Of a DNA stretch of 64,000 bases, positions 9,854 to 17,851 are shown piece by piece. This DNA is from Arthrobacter agilis (GTDB lineage: Bacteria > Actinomycetota > Actinomycetes > Actinomycetales > Micrococcaceae). The position numbers and the translations under genes are program-made. The stretch's first letter is position 1. The number at the start of each line of letters is the position of its first letter. The notes under the pieces were generated by a model. The model saw nothing but the letters and a program-made list of their open reading frames with translations, was not told where the DNA came from and ran no database searches. The stretch is taken from assembly GCF_030816075.1 (NCBI RefSeq), contig NZ_JAUSXO010000001.1, positions 620,001 to 684,000 on the forward strand. Reading direction: 5' to 3'.

Positions 9854-11578
9854 TCAGGACACCAGGGCGCGACGCAGGGTATCGAGGCCCACCGAGCCGA
9901 GGTTGAGCGCCCGCGTGTGGAAGGCGCGGAGGTCGAAGGCGTCACCCTCGTGGGCGCGCACCTCGTCGCGGACCTGCTCCCAGAGACGCTGGCCGATCTT
10001 GTACGACGGCGCCTGTCCCGGCCAGCCGAGGTAGCGCGTGTACTCGAAGTCGAGCTGGCCCTCGCTGATGGCGATGTTGCGCTTCAGGAAGTCGTAGCCC
10101 TTCTCGGGTGTCCAGGTGCCTTCGCCCCAGCGCTCCGGGATCTCCAGCTCGAGGTGGACACCGATGTCGAAGACCACACGGGCGGCCCGCATGCGCTGGG
10201 CGTCGAGCATGCCGAGGCGGTCGCCCGGATCGGACAGGAACCCGAGTTCCTGCATGAGGCGCTCGGCGTAGAGCGCCCAGCCCTCGCCCTGCCCGGAGAC
10301 CCAGATGGCGTTGCGGCGCCACGGGTTCAGCAGGGCCCGCTGGTAGGTGGCCGTCGCGACCTGCAGGTGATGGCCGGGGACGCCCTCGTGGTAGACGGTG
10401 GTGGTCTCCTTCCAGGTGGTGAACGAGTCCTCACCCTCAGGTACGGACCACCACATGCGGCCCGGGCGGGAGAAATCGTCGCTCGGCCCGGTGTAGTAGA
10501 TGCCACCCTCGTTGGTCGGGGCGATGCGGCACTCCAGGCGCCGCATGACGTCCGGGATGTCGAAGTGCACGCCGGCCATCGCGTCGACGGCCCGGTCCGA
10601 GAGCTCCTGCATCCATGCCTGCAGTGCATCGGTGCCCTGCAGCTGGCGGGCGGGGTCCTCGTCGAGCAGACGCATGGCCTCCTCGATGCTCGCCCCCTCA
10701 CGGATCTCGCCGGCCACCGCCTCCTGCTCGGCGATCACCCGATCGAGCTCCTCGACGCCCCACTGGTACGTCTCCTCGAGGTCGACGGCAGAACCGAGGA
10801 ACACGCGCGACATCAGGGCGTAGCGTTCACGACCGACGGCGTCCTTCTCCGGTGCGCTGGGCAGCAGGTCGTCCTGCAGGAAGGACGCGAGGGCGCGGTA
10901 GGCGGCGCGCGCGGCGTCGGCACCGGCTCGGAGCTGCTCCCGCACGGGGGCGGGAAGCTCGACGTCGCCAGCGCTGCCGGTCCTGCCGAGGGCGTCGAAG
11001 AAACCGCCGTCCTCCGCGTACTTCGTGGACTGTTCGACGACGACGGAGACCTGCCGGCGTGCGGCGACGAGTCCTCGCTCGCGGCCGGCCCGGAGCGAGG
11101 AGATGTACCCGTCGACGGCCTCGGGCACGTTCGCCATACGGCCGGCGATATGACCCCAGTCCTCTGCTGTGTCGGTGGGCATGAGGTCGAAGATCGCACG
11201 GATGTTCTGTGCCGGGCAGGCGATGTTGTTCAGCTCGGCGTAGTCGAGGCCGGTCTCGTGGATCTCGAGGTCGAGCCCGAGCCGCTCGCGCATGGCGTCG
11301 AGCGTGACGGCGTCGACGTCGTCGGCCGGCTGCAGGTCGTCCAGGCGGCGCAGGGTGTCACGGGCGGCTTCCGCCAGCGCCTCGAGGCCGGCCGGCGAAT
11401 AGTCCTGGTACTCGGTCTCATGACCGGGGATGCCCAGTTCGGTGGCGAAGTTCGGCATCAGCTCGAGGAGTGTCTCGTAGTAGGACGAGGCGACGGCGTC
11501 GATCGCCGTCATGTGCCGTGCCGGGGGATCGCCGGGGGTGGGAGCGGAAGCGTCGGAGGCTGGAGTGTTGTGGGTCAC
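9854..11578 (-). CDS. DUF885 family protein, probable zinc-dependent peptidase-like enzyme
   Basis: Cytoplasmic protein of 574 residues in the DUF885 family, which has an M2/M3-like metallopeptidase fold. The likely metal-binding helix is HEGVPGHHLQ at about residue 396-405, preceded by WKETTTVYHEG. RYLGWPGQAPSYKIGQ near the C-terminus is another family hallmark. There is no signal peptide. The first codon used is a GTG at 11578 with no clear RBS; an in-frame ATG at 11512 (MTAIDAV) would remove a low-complexity 22-residue lead and is a fair alternative. Natural substrates of DUF885 proteins are poorly known. It is divergently transcribed from the decarboxylase-like gene. Confidence 0.8.
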   Translation of the reverse strand: MTHNTPASDASAPTPGDPPARHMTAIDAVASSYYETLLELMPNFATELGIPGHETEYQDYSPAGLEALAEAARDTLRRLDDLQPADDVDAVTLDAMRERLGLDLEIHETGLDYAELNNIACPAQNIRAIFDLMPTDTAEDWGHIAGRMANVPEAVDGYISSLRAGRERGLVAARRQVSVVVEQSTKYAEDGGFFDALGRTGSAGDVELPAPVREQLRAGADAARAAYRALASFLQDDLLPSAPEKDAVGRERYALMSRVFLGSAVDLEETYQWGVEELDRVIAEQEAVAGEIREGASIEEAMRLLDEDPARQLQGTDALQAWMQELSDRAVDAMAGVHFDIPDVMRRLECRIAPTNEGGIYYTGPSDDFSRPGRMWWSVPEGEDSFTTWKETTTVYHEGVPGHHLQVATATYQRALLNPWRRNAIWVSGQGEGWALYAERLMQELGFLSDPGDRLGMLDAQRMRAARVVFDIGVHLELEIPERWGEGTWTPEKGYDFLKRNIAISEGQLDFEYTRYLGWPGQAPSYKIGQRLWEQVRDEVRAHEGDAFDLRAFHTRALNLGSVGLDTLRRALVS

Positions 11579-11711
11579 CCGCCGAGCCTAGCGTCAGGTC
11601 GTTGCCGGAAGCCACAGAAGCACCTGGTCCGGCTGTCCCGGCACAGTCCTGCTGATTCCACAGCCCCGATTGCCCATTGACGCACCCGCGGCGCACTTGG
11701 CAGGTTTGATC

Positions 11712-11724
11712 AGTAAGCATGCTT
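11712..11724. promoter_or_regulatory. AGTAAGCATGCTT element upstream of the decarboxylase gene
   Basis: It contains the perfect palindrome AAGCATGCTT (11715-11724), 25 bases before the chosen start at 11750. A closely related AGTAAGCATCCTT lies at 18728-18740 upstream of the carboxylate-amine ligase gene. It may be a shared regulatory site. Confidence 0.35.
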
Positions 11725-11749
11725 GGTGATCGATGGAGGGATGAGCGAG

Positions 11750-13210
11750 ATGGACCAGAATGAGACTCCTGTCCTGACGGCGCTGGGTGAGCACCAGAAG
11801 CTGGACCGGTACGGGTTCACGCCGCCGGCGCACCGCCAGGGACGGGGTGTGGATCCGCGGGTGCTGGAGGTCCTGGGTGAGCAGAGTTTCAGGTCCGATG
11901 TCCTGGCCAGTTCGGGGCTCGATGACCGGAAGACCTCGAACGGGTACCTGCAGCGGGCCCAGGAGCTGATGGCGGACGCCGTGGGCGCGGAGCAGACGTT
12001 CTTCTCGACCTGCGGCAGTTCCCTGTCGGTGAAGGCCGCGATCCTCGCCGTCACGCATGGGGAGGGTGAGCTCCTCATCGGCCGGGACGCGCACAAGTCC
12101 GTGGTCTCGGCCCTGGTCCTGGGGGGCCTGCAGCCGCGCTGGATCCGCCCGAGCTGGGACAACGAGCTCAAACTCGCCCACCCGCCGACGCCGCGGGAGG
12201 TGGAGGAGACGTGGGAGAAGTACCCGGATGCCTCGGCCGCGCTCATCGTGAGCCCGACCCCCTACGGGACCTGCGCGGACATCGAGGCGATCGTGAAGAT
12301 CTGCCATGAGCGGGGCAAGCCGCTGATCGTCGACGAGGCCTGGGGTGCGCAGCTGCCCTTCCACTCCGATACGCCCACCTGGGCGATGTCCGCGGGCGCT
12401 GACCTGTGCGTGGTGAGCGTGCACAAGATGGGCATCGGCTTCGAGCAGGGGTCGGTCTTCCACCTCCAGGGGGACCTGGTGGACCCGGTCCGGCTCGAGC
12501 ACTGCGCAGACATCCTCTCGACCACCAGCGCCAGCACGCTGATGTATGCGGCGATGGACGGCTGGCGGCGCCAGATGGTGCAGAACGGGCACGAGATGAT
12601 CGACCGCACCCTGGCCCTGACCCGCCGGGTCCGGGAGCAGATCGAGGAACTGCCCGGCCTGCACGTGCTGGAGGAGGAGCTCACCTCGCACGAGGCCACG
12701 AAGGACCTCGACATCCTGCACATCCTGGTCGACGTGTCCGGCCTAGGCGTGACGGGCTACCAGGCCCACGACTGGCTGCGGGAGAACTGCCGCCTGGACT
12801 TCGGCACCACCGATCATCGACGCATCGAGATCACGATGTCCATCGCCGACGACGAATCCACCGTGCAGCGGCTGATGGACGGCCTGCGCCTGCTCATCGA
12901 CGCCGCGCCCGGCTTTCCCGCGTCGCCTCCCGTCCTGATCCCCGATGAGGGCGAGCTGGACCTGGAGACCGTCATGCTGCCGCGCGACGCCTTCTTCGGT
13001 CCCGTGGAGGACATCCCGGTCGAGGAGTCCGTGGGGCGGATCGTCGCGGAGCTCGCCACGCCCTACCCTCCCGGCGTCCCGGTGTTCCTGCCGGGGGAGC
13101 GCATCAACGAGGCCTCCATCAAGTACCTGCGCAGCGGCGTCGCCGCAGGGATGGTCCTTCCCGATCCCGGCGACGCCTCCCTCAGGACGATCCGCGTGGT
13201 CAAGGAGTAG
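11750..13210 (+). CDS. Orn/Lys/Arg decarboxylase family PLP enzyme
   Basis: Fold-type I PLP enzyme of the Orn/Lys/Arg decarboxylase group, probably making a polyamine or cadaverine/agmatine and consuming protons. The short form of 486 residues matches the Bacillus-type arginine/lysine decarboxylases rather than the 700-residue inducible enterobacterial ones. FFSTCGSSLSVKAAIL is the cofactor-phosphate region, IVDEAWGAQLPF holds the Asp that binds the pyridine nitrogen, and SVHKMG contains the Schiff-base lysine (about Lys226). The start at 11750 is preferred to TTG 11723 or ATG 11741 because GGAGGG (11735-11740) is 9 bases upstream of it. Substrate unknown. It precedes the ANTAR gene cluster. 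Confidence 0.85.
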   Translation: MDQNETPVLTALGEHQKLDRYGFTPPAHRQGRGVDPRVLEVLGEQSFRSDVLASSGLDDRKTSNGYLQRAQELMADAVGAEQTFFSTCGSSLSVKAAILAVTHGEGELLIGRDAHKSVVSALVLGGLQPRWIRPSWDNELKLAHPPTPREVEETWEKYPDASAALIVSPTPYGTCADIEAIVKICHERGKPLIVDEAWGAQLPFHSDTPTWAMSAGADLCVVSVHKMGIGFEQGSVFHLQGDLVDPVRLEHCADILSTTSASTLMYAAMDGWRRQMVQNGHEMIDRTLALTRRVREQIEELPGLHVLEEELTSHEATKDLDILHILVDVSGLGVTGYQAHDWLRENCRLDFGTTDHRRIEITMSIADDESTVQRLMDGLRLLIDAAPGFPASPPVLIPDEGELDLETVMLPRDAFFGPVEDIPVEESVGRIVAELATPYPPGVPVFLPGERINEASIKYLRSGVAAGMVLPDPGDASLRTIRVVKE

Positions 13211-13279
13211 TGGCCGGTATGCGCAGTACGGAGTGGATGCCGTGGTCCTGCGGATGACGCATCGAGTGAGGTGGCGTCC

Positions 13280-14011
13280 ATGAACGCTGGATCCCCGATC
13301 AGCGAGCTCGGTGTCATCATCGGGCGGACGAAGGGCCTGCTGCTGACGGAACAGACCGCGCAGCAGGCCGTGGATGATCTGGCAGAGGCCGCACGGAGCG
13401 TCATCGACCACGCCGACGGGGCAGGAGTGTCCCTGATCATGGCCGGCGAGCGGACGAGCGTCGGCTCCACGGACTCCTCCGTCCTGGCCGCCGACCGGCT
13501 CCAGTACGACTTCGGCGAGGGACCATGCCTGACGGCCTGGGCAACAGGGCATGCGCAACTCGTCGACGACACGACCACGGACGAGCGGTGGAAGCGCTGG
13601 AATGCGGCCGCTGCGGAGGCAGGCATACGGTCCTGCGCCACCTCGCCCCTGATCCGCGGCAAGGAACCGATCGGAGCGCTGAAGGCCTACGCACGCACCC
13701 CGAACGCCTTCACGTCCGCCGACACCCGGGTGCTCTCCCATCTCGCCACCTCGGCAGCAGCGCTGCTCGGTCACATCCAGGCCAGCGACACACCCCAGCG
13801 CATCACCGCCGAGGTGAGTGAGGCACTCACCATGAGGAGCACCGTCGACCTCGCCCGGGGCATCCTCATGGAACGCCACGACATGGACCCCGAGGAAGCC
13901 CTCGGGCACATGCTGGCCCTGGTCACCGACGCCCGCACCACCATGGCCGAGCTGGCGAGGACCATCGTCAGGCGTGAGGGTCTCGACGCCTCCGGTCTCC
14001 TGGACTCGTGA
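13280..14011 (+). CDS. GAF-ANTAR regulator (RNA-binding antiterminator type)
   Basis: Cytoplasmic sensor-regulator of 243 residues. An N-terminal helix (GRTKGLLLTEQTAQQAV) is followed by a GAF domain (about 35-165; FGEGPCLTAWATG is its typical core). The C-terminal ANTAR three-helix bundle begins near residue 180 (STVDLARGILMERHDMDPEEAL). ANTAR domains bind paired stem-loops in nascent RNA and prevent termination. The ATG at 13280 has GAGGTGG just upstream. It is a close paralog of the minus-strand gene 16140-16874. The GAF ligand is unknown. Confidence 0.87.
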   Translation: MNAGSPISELGVIIGRTKGLLLTEQTAQQAVDDLAEAARSVIDHADGAGVSLIMAGERTSVGSTDSSVLAADRLQYDFGEGPCLTAWATGHAQLVDDTTTDERWKRWNAAAAEAGIRSCATSPLIRGKEPIGALKAYARTPNAFTSADTRVLSHLATSAAALLGHIQASDTPQRITAEVSEALTMRSTVDLARGILMERHDMDPEEALGHMLALVTDARTTMAELARTIVRREGLDASGLLDS

Positions 14012-14195
14012 GGCGAGGCCGTGGCCCGCGGACACGGGCGGGTGAAACCCGGGTAAAGACTGAGGTTCCCATGAGGGGATCCACGGTCGTTTCTTGAGTG
14101 TGGCAGGCGCATACTGGAAGAACCCTGCAAATGTCCCGGCTTCGTGTCGCGGACTCAGCCGGATACACCGACGAGCCTCGTGCACGACAGTGGGA

Positions 14196-14233
14196 TTCCC
14201 TCTGGTCGTCAAGCAGCCGGAGGCCAGAGGGAA
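14196..14233. repeat. 10-bp inverted repeat with 18-base loop
   Basis: TTCCCTCTGG (14196-14205) and CCAGAGGGAA (14224-14233) are exact complements. As RNA this gives a stable stem followed by ACTAATC. It could end the upstream GAF-ANTAR transcript, but it is 185 bases past that stop and the loop is large, so an operator or RNA regulatory stem is also possible. Confidence 0.4.
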
Positions 14234-14332
14234 ACTAATCGGTCGCTGCGTCCATGGCTCCTCTGCGAGCAGGCAGCCGTCCGGCCGACCGGCACGGGAG
14301 CCGGACCCCTGAAGTGCAACGATCCGCCGCTC

Positions 14333-14395
14333 CTTGCTACCCTTTTCCTTTGGACATGGGTTGAGCCACCAGCTCGTGTCGGGCACGTCGAATGG
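14333..14395 (+). promoter_or_regulatory. conserved structured leader of PAS-ANTAR gene (copy 1)
   Basis: These 63 bases match, without gaps, 46 of 63 bases of the leader at 17591-17653 (minus strand) before the paralogous PAS-ANTAR gene. They start with a TANNNT -10-like box (TACCCT, 14338-14343). They contain a 28-base hairpin (14353-14380; GACAT G GGTT, loop GAGCCACC, AGCT C GTGTC) and end in the invariant GCACGTCGAATGG just before the start codon. Two base pairs of the stem covary between copies. A regulatory RNA element, perhaps an ANTAR target, is suspected. Confidence 0.55.
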
Positions 14396-14402
14396 CTTCC
14401 CC

Positions 14403-15065
14403 ATGACCACCACCAACGAATCCGCTGCGCCCTCGGCCGGGGCCGTCACCGGTATCGAGTACTTCCTGGATTGCCCCACCGGCACCGTCGAGTACTTCTT
14501 CGCCGACAACGTCTTCCACTGGTCGGACGAGCTGTACCGGATCCACGGCTACGGACGCGGAGACGTCGTCCCCACCCTGGATCTCGGTCTGTCGCACATC
14601 GAACCGGAGGAGCGGGACGCCGTGCACGCGTTCTGGACCAAGGTCACCACGAGCGGCGGCCCGTCGTCGGTCTACTCATCGTTGCGCGACCTCAACGGGC
14701 GGAAGCGCAAGATCCTCATCTCGGCGGACCTCATCCTCGACGGCACCGAACCCGTCGGCGTGTGGGCGCTGGTCGTCGACCTCACCCAGTCGATCCACGC
14801 CGATACGCACCGGATCGCCAACGAGGCGGTCGCCGCGTCCGCGCTCAGCCGCGCAGTGATCGAGCAGGCCAAGGGGATCCTCATGGGCCGCGCCGGCCTG
14901 AACGCCACCGAGGCCTTCGACCGGATCAGTTCCTACAGTCAGCGCACCAACCGCAAAGTGGTCGTCATCTCCCAGGGGATCATCGACCGGGCCCTGCAGC
15001 TCACCCACCAGGACCGGCACCAGCCCCTCGACCAGGCACTCATCGATCTCTTCCGGGCCCTCTGA
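14403..15065 (+). CDS. PAS-ANTAR regulator
   Basis: Sensor-regulator of 220 residues. The PAS domain of PAS_3 type spans about 10-135 (FHWSDELYRIHGY, then KRKILISADLI and VGVWALVVDLT). The C-terminal ANTAR bundle starts at VAASALSRAVIEQAKGILMGRAGLNATEAF and continues to RTNRKVVVISQGIIDRA. ANTAR domains of this class act on RNA. The start at 14403 is chosen because the paralog (16911-17582) aligns from the equivalent ATG and the leader conservation stops just before it; a TTG at 14334 would make the leader coding and is unlikely. The VIT-type transporter gene follows 43 bases later and may be co-transcribed. Confidence 0.87.
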   Translation: MTTTNESAAPSAGAVTGIEYFLDCPTGTVEYFFADNVFHWSDELYRIHGYGRGDVVPTLDLGLSHIEPEERDAVHAFWTKVTTSGGPSSVYSSLRDLNGRKRKILISADLILDGTEPVGVWALVVDLTQSIHADTHRIANEAVAASALSRAVIEQAKGILMGRAGLNATEAFDRISSYSQRTNRKVVVISQGIIDRALQLTHQDRHQPLDQALIDLFRAL

Positions 15066-15108
15066 CCTGCTCCTGTGGGGAGACGCCGCTGGGTGCTTTA
15101 CTGCTTCC

Positions 15109-15825
15109 ATGGCTGATGACGAAGATCCTGTCGAACCCCATGACGGCGGTGTGGCAGCGCGGTTGAACTGGCTACGTGCAGCCGTGCTGGGCGCGAACGA
15201 CGGGATCGTGTCCACCGCCGCGACGGTCATCGGTGTCGCCGGGGTGACGAACACGCTCCCACCCATCCTGGTCGCCGGCACGGCGGCCGTCGTCGGCGGG
15301 TCCGTGTCGATGGCGTTGGGCGAGTACGTGTCCGTGAGCAGCCAGAAGGACAGCCAGGAAGCGCTCATCGAGAAGGAGCGGCAGGAACTGCGGGACGACC
15401 CCGCGGGAGAGCTCAGCGAGCTCACCGGGTTGTACGAGGCGAGGGGGCTCAGCCCCGCCACGGCCCGTCAGGTCGCATTGGAGCTGACCGAGCACGACGT
15501 CCTCGGCGCCCACCTGTCGGCGGAGCTGAACATCGACGAGGTGGACGTCGCCAATCCATGGCATGCCGCGCTCGCGTCCGCTGCGGCGTTCGCGGCCGGG
15601 GCCGTCCTGCCGCTGCTCGCGATCCTCCTGCTGCCCGCAGGAGTCCGCATACCCCTGACGTTCGTCGCGGTCCTGGTGGCCCTCACGATCACCGGGGCGG
15701 TCAGCGCCCATGTCGGCGGCAGCTCACGGCGGCGTGCCATGCTGCGACTGGTCATCGGAGGTGCCGCGGCCATGGCGGTCACCTACCTCGTCGGCGCTCT
15801 CCTCGGCACGACGGGCATCGCCTGA
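15109..15825 (+). CDS. VIT1/CCC1 family iron/manganese transporter
   Basis: Membrane protein of 238 residues predicted to move Fe2+ or Mn2+ by proton exchange. The first helix region has the family signature RAAVLGANDGIVSTAATVIGVAG, then SVSMALGEYVSVSSQKD, which carries the conserved Met/Gly/Glu metal-path residues. A hydrophilic helical domain with many Glu (about 80-150) is the metal-binding module. Three helices follow to the C-terminus. It is placed after the PAS-ANTAR gene and convergent with the gene at 15868. A role in metal detoxification under stress is an inference. Confidence 0.88.
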   Translation: MADDEDPVEPHDGGVAARLNWLRAAVLGANDGIVSTAATVIGVAGVTNTLPPILVAGTAAVVGGSVSMALGEYVSVSSQKDSQEALIEKERQELRDDPAGELSELTGLYEARGLSPATARQVALELTEHDVLGAHLSAELNIDEVDVANPWHAALASAAAFAAGAVLPLLAILLLPAGVRIPLTFVAVLVALTITGAVSAHVGGSSRRRAMLRLVIGGAAAMAVTYLVGALLGTTGIA

Positions 15826-15867
15826 GTTGCTCCCCCTGGATCGCCGGGGCGGAGGGCCGCGCCGTCG

Positions 15868-16143
15868 TCAGGCGTGGAAGTCGCCACGGTAGGGCGCGCG
15901 GCGTGGTGGGGGGATCTCGTCGATGAGCTCGTTGATGGCATGGGCGAGTTTGTCGCATTCCGTCGCGGGCAGGTTGATCATCTGGTTGAGGTAGGCGTCG
16001 ATCTCGTATTCGTCCACCGTGCCGGTGATCGAGAAGTACTGGAGCCATACCCTGGGCAGGCTCAGCCCCGCCTGTGTCATCGCCCGCCCGATCTGGCGGC
16101 GCTGCCTGTCCTCGATCGATGGCGTCGGATCGTCGTGGGTCAT
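15868..16143 (-). CDS. small protein of unknown function in the ANTAR operon
   Basis: Ninety-one residues, acidic-to-neutral, predicted mostly helical, with no signal peptide or cysteine pair. IGRAMTQAGLSLPRVWLQYFSITG followed by EYEIDAYLNQMINLPATECDKLAHAINELIDE looks like a small helical adaptor. The family is not recognised. Its ATG overlaps the stop of the GAF-ANTAR gene by 4 bases, so it is translationally coupled as the third gene of a minus-strand operon (PAS-ANTAR, GAF-ANTAR, this gene). That coupling is the main evidence that it is real and suggests a partner role for the ANTAR proteins. Confidence 0.72.
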   Translation of the reverse strand: MTHDDPTPSIEDRQRRQIGRAMTQAGLSLPRVWLQYFSITGTVDEYEIDAYLNQMINLPATECDKLAHAINELIDEIPPPRRAPYRGDFHA

Positions 16144-16874
16144 CGTGCTTCGGCGGACGTCCCGGGCCGGCTGTCGCGTCGGACGACGGATCGCGCGAGC
16201 TCGCGAAGTGTCAGGCCCTCGGTGCCTGCTTCGCCCAGGAGGTGGGCGAGGGCTTCGTCCTCGGGAAGATCGTGTCGTTCCATGATGATCCCGCAGGCGG
16301 TCGCGACGAGGTCGCGGACGCGCAGGGTCTCCTTGAACGTCGCGCTGATGCGCTGAGGGGTGTCACTGGCCTGGATGTGGCCGAGCAGGACCGCCGCCGA
16401 GAGGGCGAGGTTCGCGAGTACCTTCTGGTCCTGGACGGTGAAGGCACCAGGGGCTGCCGCATAGATCTTCATCGCACCGATACCGTGCGGCTCTTGCCCC
16501 AGGGGCACGCTGAAGCAGGAACGGATGCCCGTGCTCGCTGCCGCATCACTCCAGGTCTGCCAGCGCTGCTCCGTCCCGGTGTCCTCGATCAGCATGGCCC
16601 TGCCCTCGGACCATGCGCTCAGGCACGGACCGCTGCCGATCTCGTACTGGAGGTTGTCGGCCTGGAGGACGAAGGCGTCCGTCGCCCCGACGCTGGTCGG
16701 CCGGTTGTCCCTGATGAGGCTCACTCCGGCCCCGAGCGCGCGCGGGATGGCTTCCTTCGCTGCGATGGCGAGAGCCGACACGGCCTGCTGCGCGGTCTGT
16801 TCCGTGAGGAGGAGTCCCTGGGCCCGCCCGACGAGGGGGCCGATTTCCGGGAGGGAGGAGTCGTCCATGAGCAT
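16140..16874 (-). CDS. GAF-ANTAR regulator
   Basis: Sensor-regulator of 244 residues. N-terminal helix GRAQGLLLTEQTAQQAV, GAF domain (about 35-165, with IGSGPCLSAWSEG), then HIQASDTPQRI leading into ANTAR (VRDLVATACGIIMERHDLPEDEALAHLL). It is very similar in order and wording to the plus-strand gene at 13280-14011, so the two arose by duplication. The alternative ATG at 16868 (two codons later) cannot be excluded. It is second in the minus-strand operon, 36 bases after the PAS-ANTAR stop. The known role of ANTAR is binding RNA stem-loops to block termination; its targets here are unknown. Confidence 0.87.
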   Translation of the reverse strand: MLMDDSSLPEIGPLVGRAQGLLLTEQTAQQAVSALAIAAKEAIPRALGAGVSLIRDNRPTSVGATDAFVLQADNLQYEIGSGPCLSAWSEGRAMLIEDTGTEQRWQTWSDAAASTGIRSCFSVPLGQEPHGIGAMKIYAAAPGAFTVQDQKVLANLALSAAVLLGHIQASDTPQRISATFKETLRVRDLVATACGIIMERHDLPEDEALAHLLGEAGTEGLTLRELARSVVRRDSRPGTSAEAR

Positions 16875-16910
16875 CTTTCGTAGGTACAGGTGGTTTCGGG
16901 TCTTGTCGGT

Positions 16911-17582
16911 TCAGGGTTGCTGGAAGAGTTCCAGCAGGGCCTGGGTGTCGCGGAGACGGTTGCTGGCCCGGGTGAGCTGGTGGGCCCGGTCGATGATCTC
17001 CTGGGAGACGACGACGACCTTCCGGTTCGTGGCCTGGCTGCGCTGGTTGATGCGGTCGAACGCTTCCGCTGCGGTCAGGCCGGCGCGCCCCATAAGGATT
17101 CCCTTGGCCTGTTCGATCACGGCACGGCTCAACGCCGATGCGGCGACGGCGGAATCGGCCAGCCGGTGGCTGTCGTGATGGATGGAACGGGTGAGGTCCA
17201 CGATCAATGCCCACACACCCACCGGGTTCCCGTCGTCGCGGATGAGGTCACCGGAGACCAGGACCTTGCGGGTGCGTCCGGCCGCGTCGACGAGGGACAG
17301 GTACACGGAGAGCGGGCCGCCGGCTGTCGTCAGTTCGTGCCAGAAGGCGCGTGCGGCGTCCCGGTCCCGGGATTCGATATGGGACAGGTTCAGTTCCAGG
17401 GTCGGGACGATCTCGCCGCGCGTGTAGCCATGGATGCGGTACAGCTCATCGGACCAGGTGAAGGCCGGAGAGTCGAAGTAGTGCTCCACCGTGCCGGTCG
17501 GGCAGTCGATGAAGGACCCGATACTCGCCTGGACGACGACGGTGTCCAGGACAGGCGGTGATGCTGCAGTGGGCAGGGACAT
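16911..17582 (-). CDS. PAS-ANTAR regulator
   Basis: Sensor-regulator of 223 residues with a PAS domain (FTWSDELYRIHGYTRGEIVP) and a C-terminal ANTAR bundle (ALSRAVIEQAKGILMGRAGLTAAEAFDRINQRSQATNRKV is split here only by domain, not by gaps). It is the paralog of 14403-15065 and heads the minus-strand operon. The ATG at 17582 is preferred to the ATG at 17594 because the conserved leader (17591-17653) ends just before it and it aligns with the start of the paralog. It is divergent from the GAF-ANTAR gene at 17852. Confidence 0.85.
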   Translation of the reverse strand: MSLPTAASPPVLDTVVVQASIGSFIDCPTGTVEHYFDSPAFTWSDELYRIHGYTRGEIVPTLELNLSHIESRDRDAARAFWHELTTAGGPLSVYLSLVDAAGRTRKVLVSGDLIRDDGNPVGVWALIVDLTRSIHHDSHRLADSAVAASALSRAVIEQAKGILMGRAGLTAAEAFDRINQRSQATNRKVVVVSQEIIDRAHQLTRASNRLRDTQALLELFQQP

Positions 17583-17590
17583 GCAAGTGA

Positions 17591-17653
17591 CCATTCGACG
17601 TGCTCGACGCAGGCCGGCGGCTTGACCAGCGTCCAGAACAGAACAGTAGCAAG
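17591..17653 (-). promoter_or_regulatory. conserved structured leader of PAS-ANTAR gene (copy 2)
   Basis: Minus-strand counterpart of the leader at 14333-14395, same length and ungapped. It has a TANNNT box (TACTGT). The hairpin occupies plus coordinates 17606-17633: GACGC T GGTC, loop AAGCCGCC, GGCC T GCGTC. The invariant GCACGTCGAATGG precedes the start codon. Relative to copy 1, the pair A-T becomes G-C in the outer stem and T-A becomes C-G in the inner stem, which keeps the fold. Confidence 0.55.
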
Positions 17654-17851
17654 TCCCCCGGACAGTCCGGCGCCACGGGTGCCGGTCGCCGACCCGGGCG
17701 GCCGATACTTCACCGTTGCGGTCCAGCGGCGCCTAGTCTGGGAGGAGGTGCCCGTTCCGGGCGCCTCCTGATCTGTTCCCCTTGATGGTGCCTGCAGCAG
17801 CAGCTACGCCCGCATCGTTCGGCCGAGCCCCAACCCTTCAGGGGATCCACG

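Larger units (their letters stand above)
14012..14402. other. 391-base intergenic region between GAF-ANTAR and PAS-ANTAR genes
   Basis: No gene is supported here. It holds a 10-bp inverted repeat at 14196-14205/14224-14233 and, at its end, the structured leader conserved with the second PAS-ANTAR gene (14333-14395). The length suggests the PAS-ANTAR gene has its own promoter rather than reading through from the GAF-ANTAR gene. Confidence 0.5.

Noticed and set aside
14144-15166. 340-codon plus-strand frame over the PAS-ANTAR gene
   Set aside because: Out of frame with the conserved PAS and ANTAR motifs; His/Arg/Pro-rich shadow.
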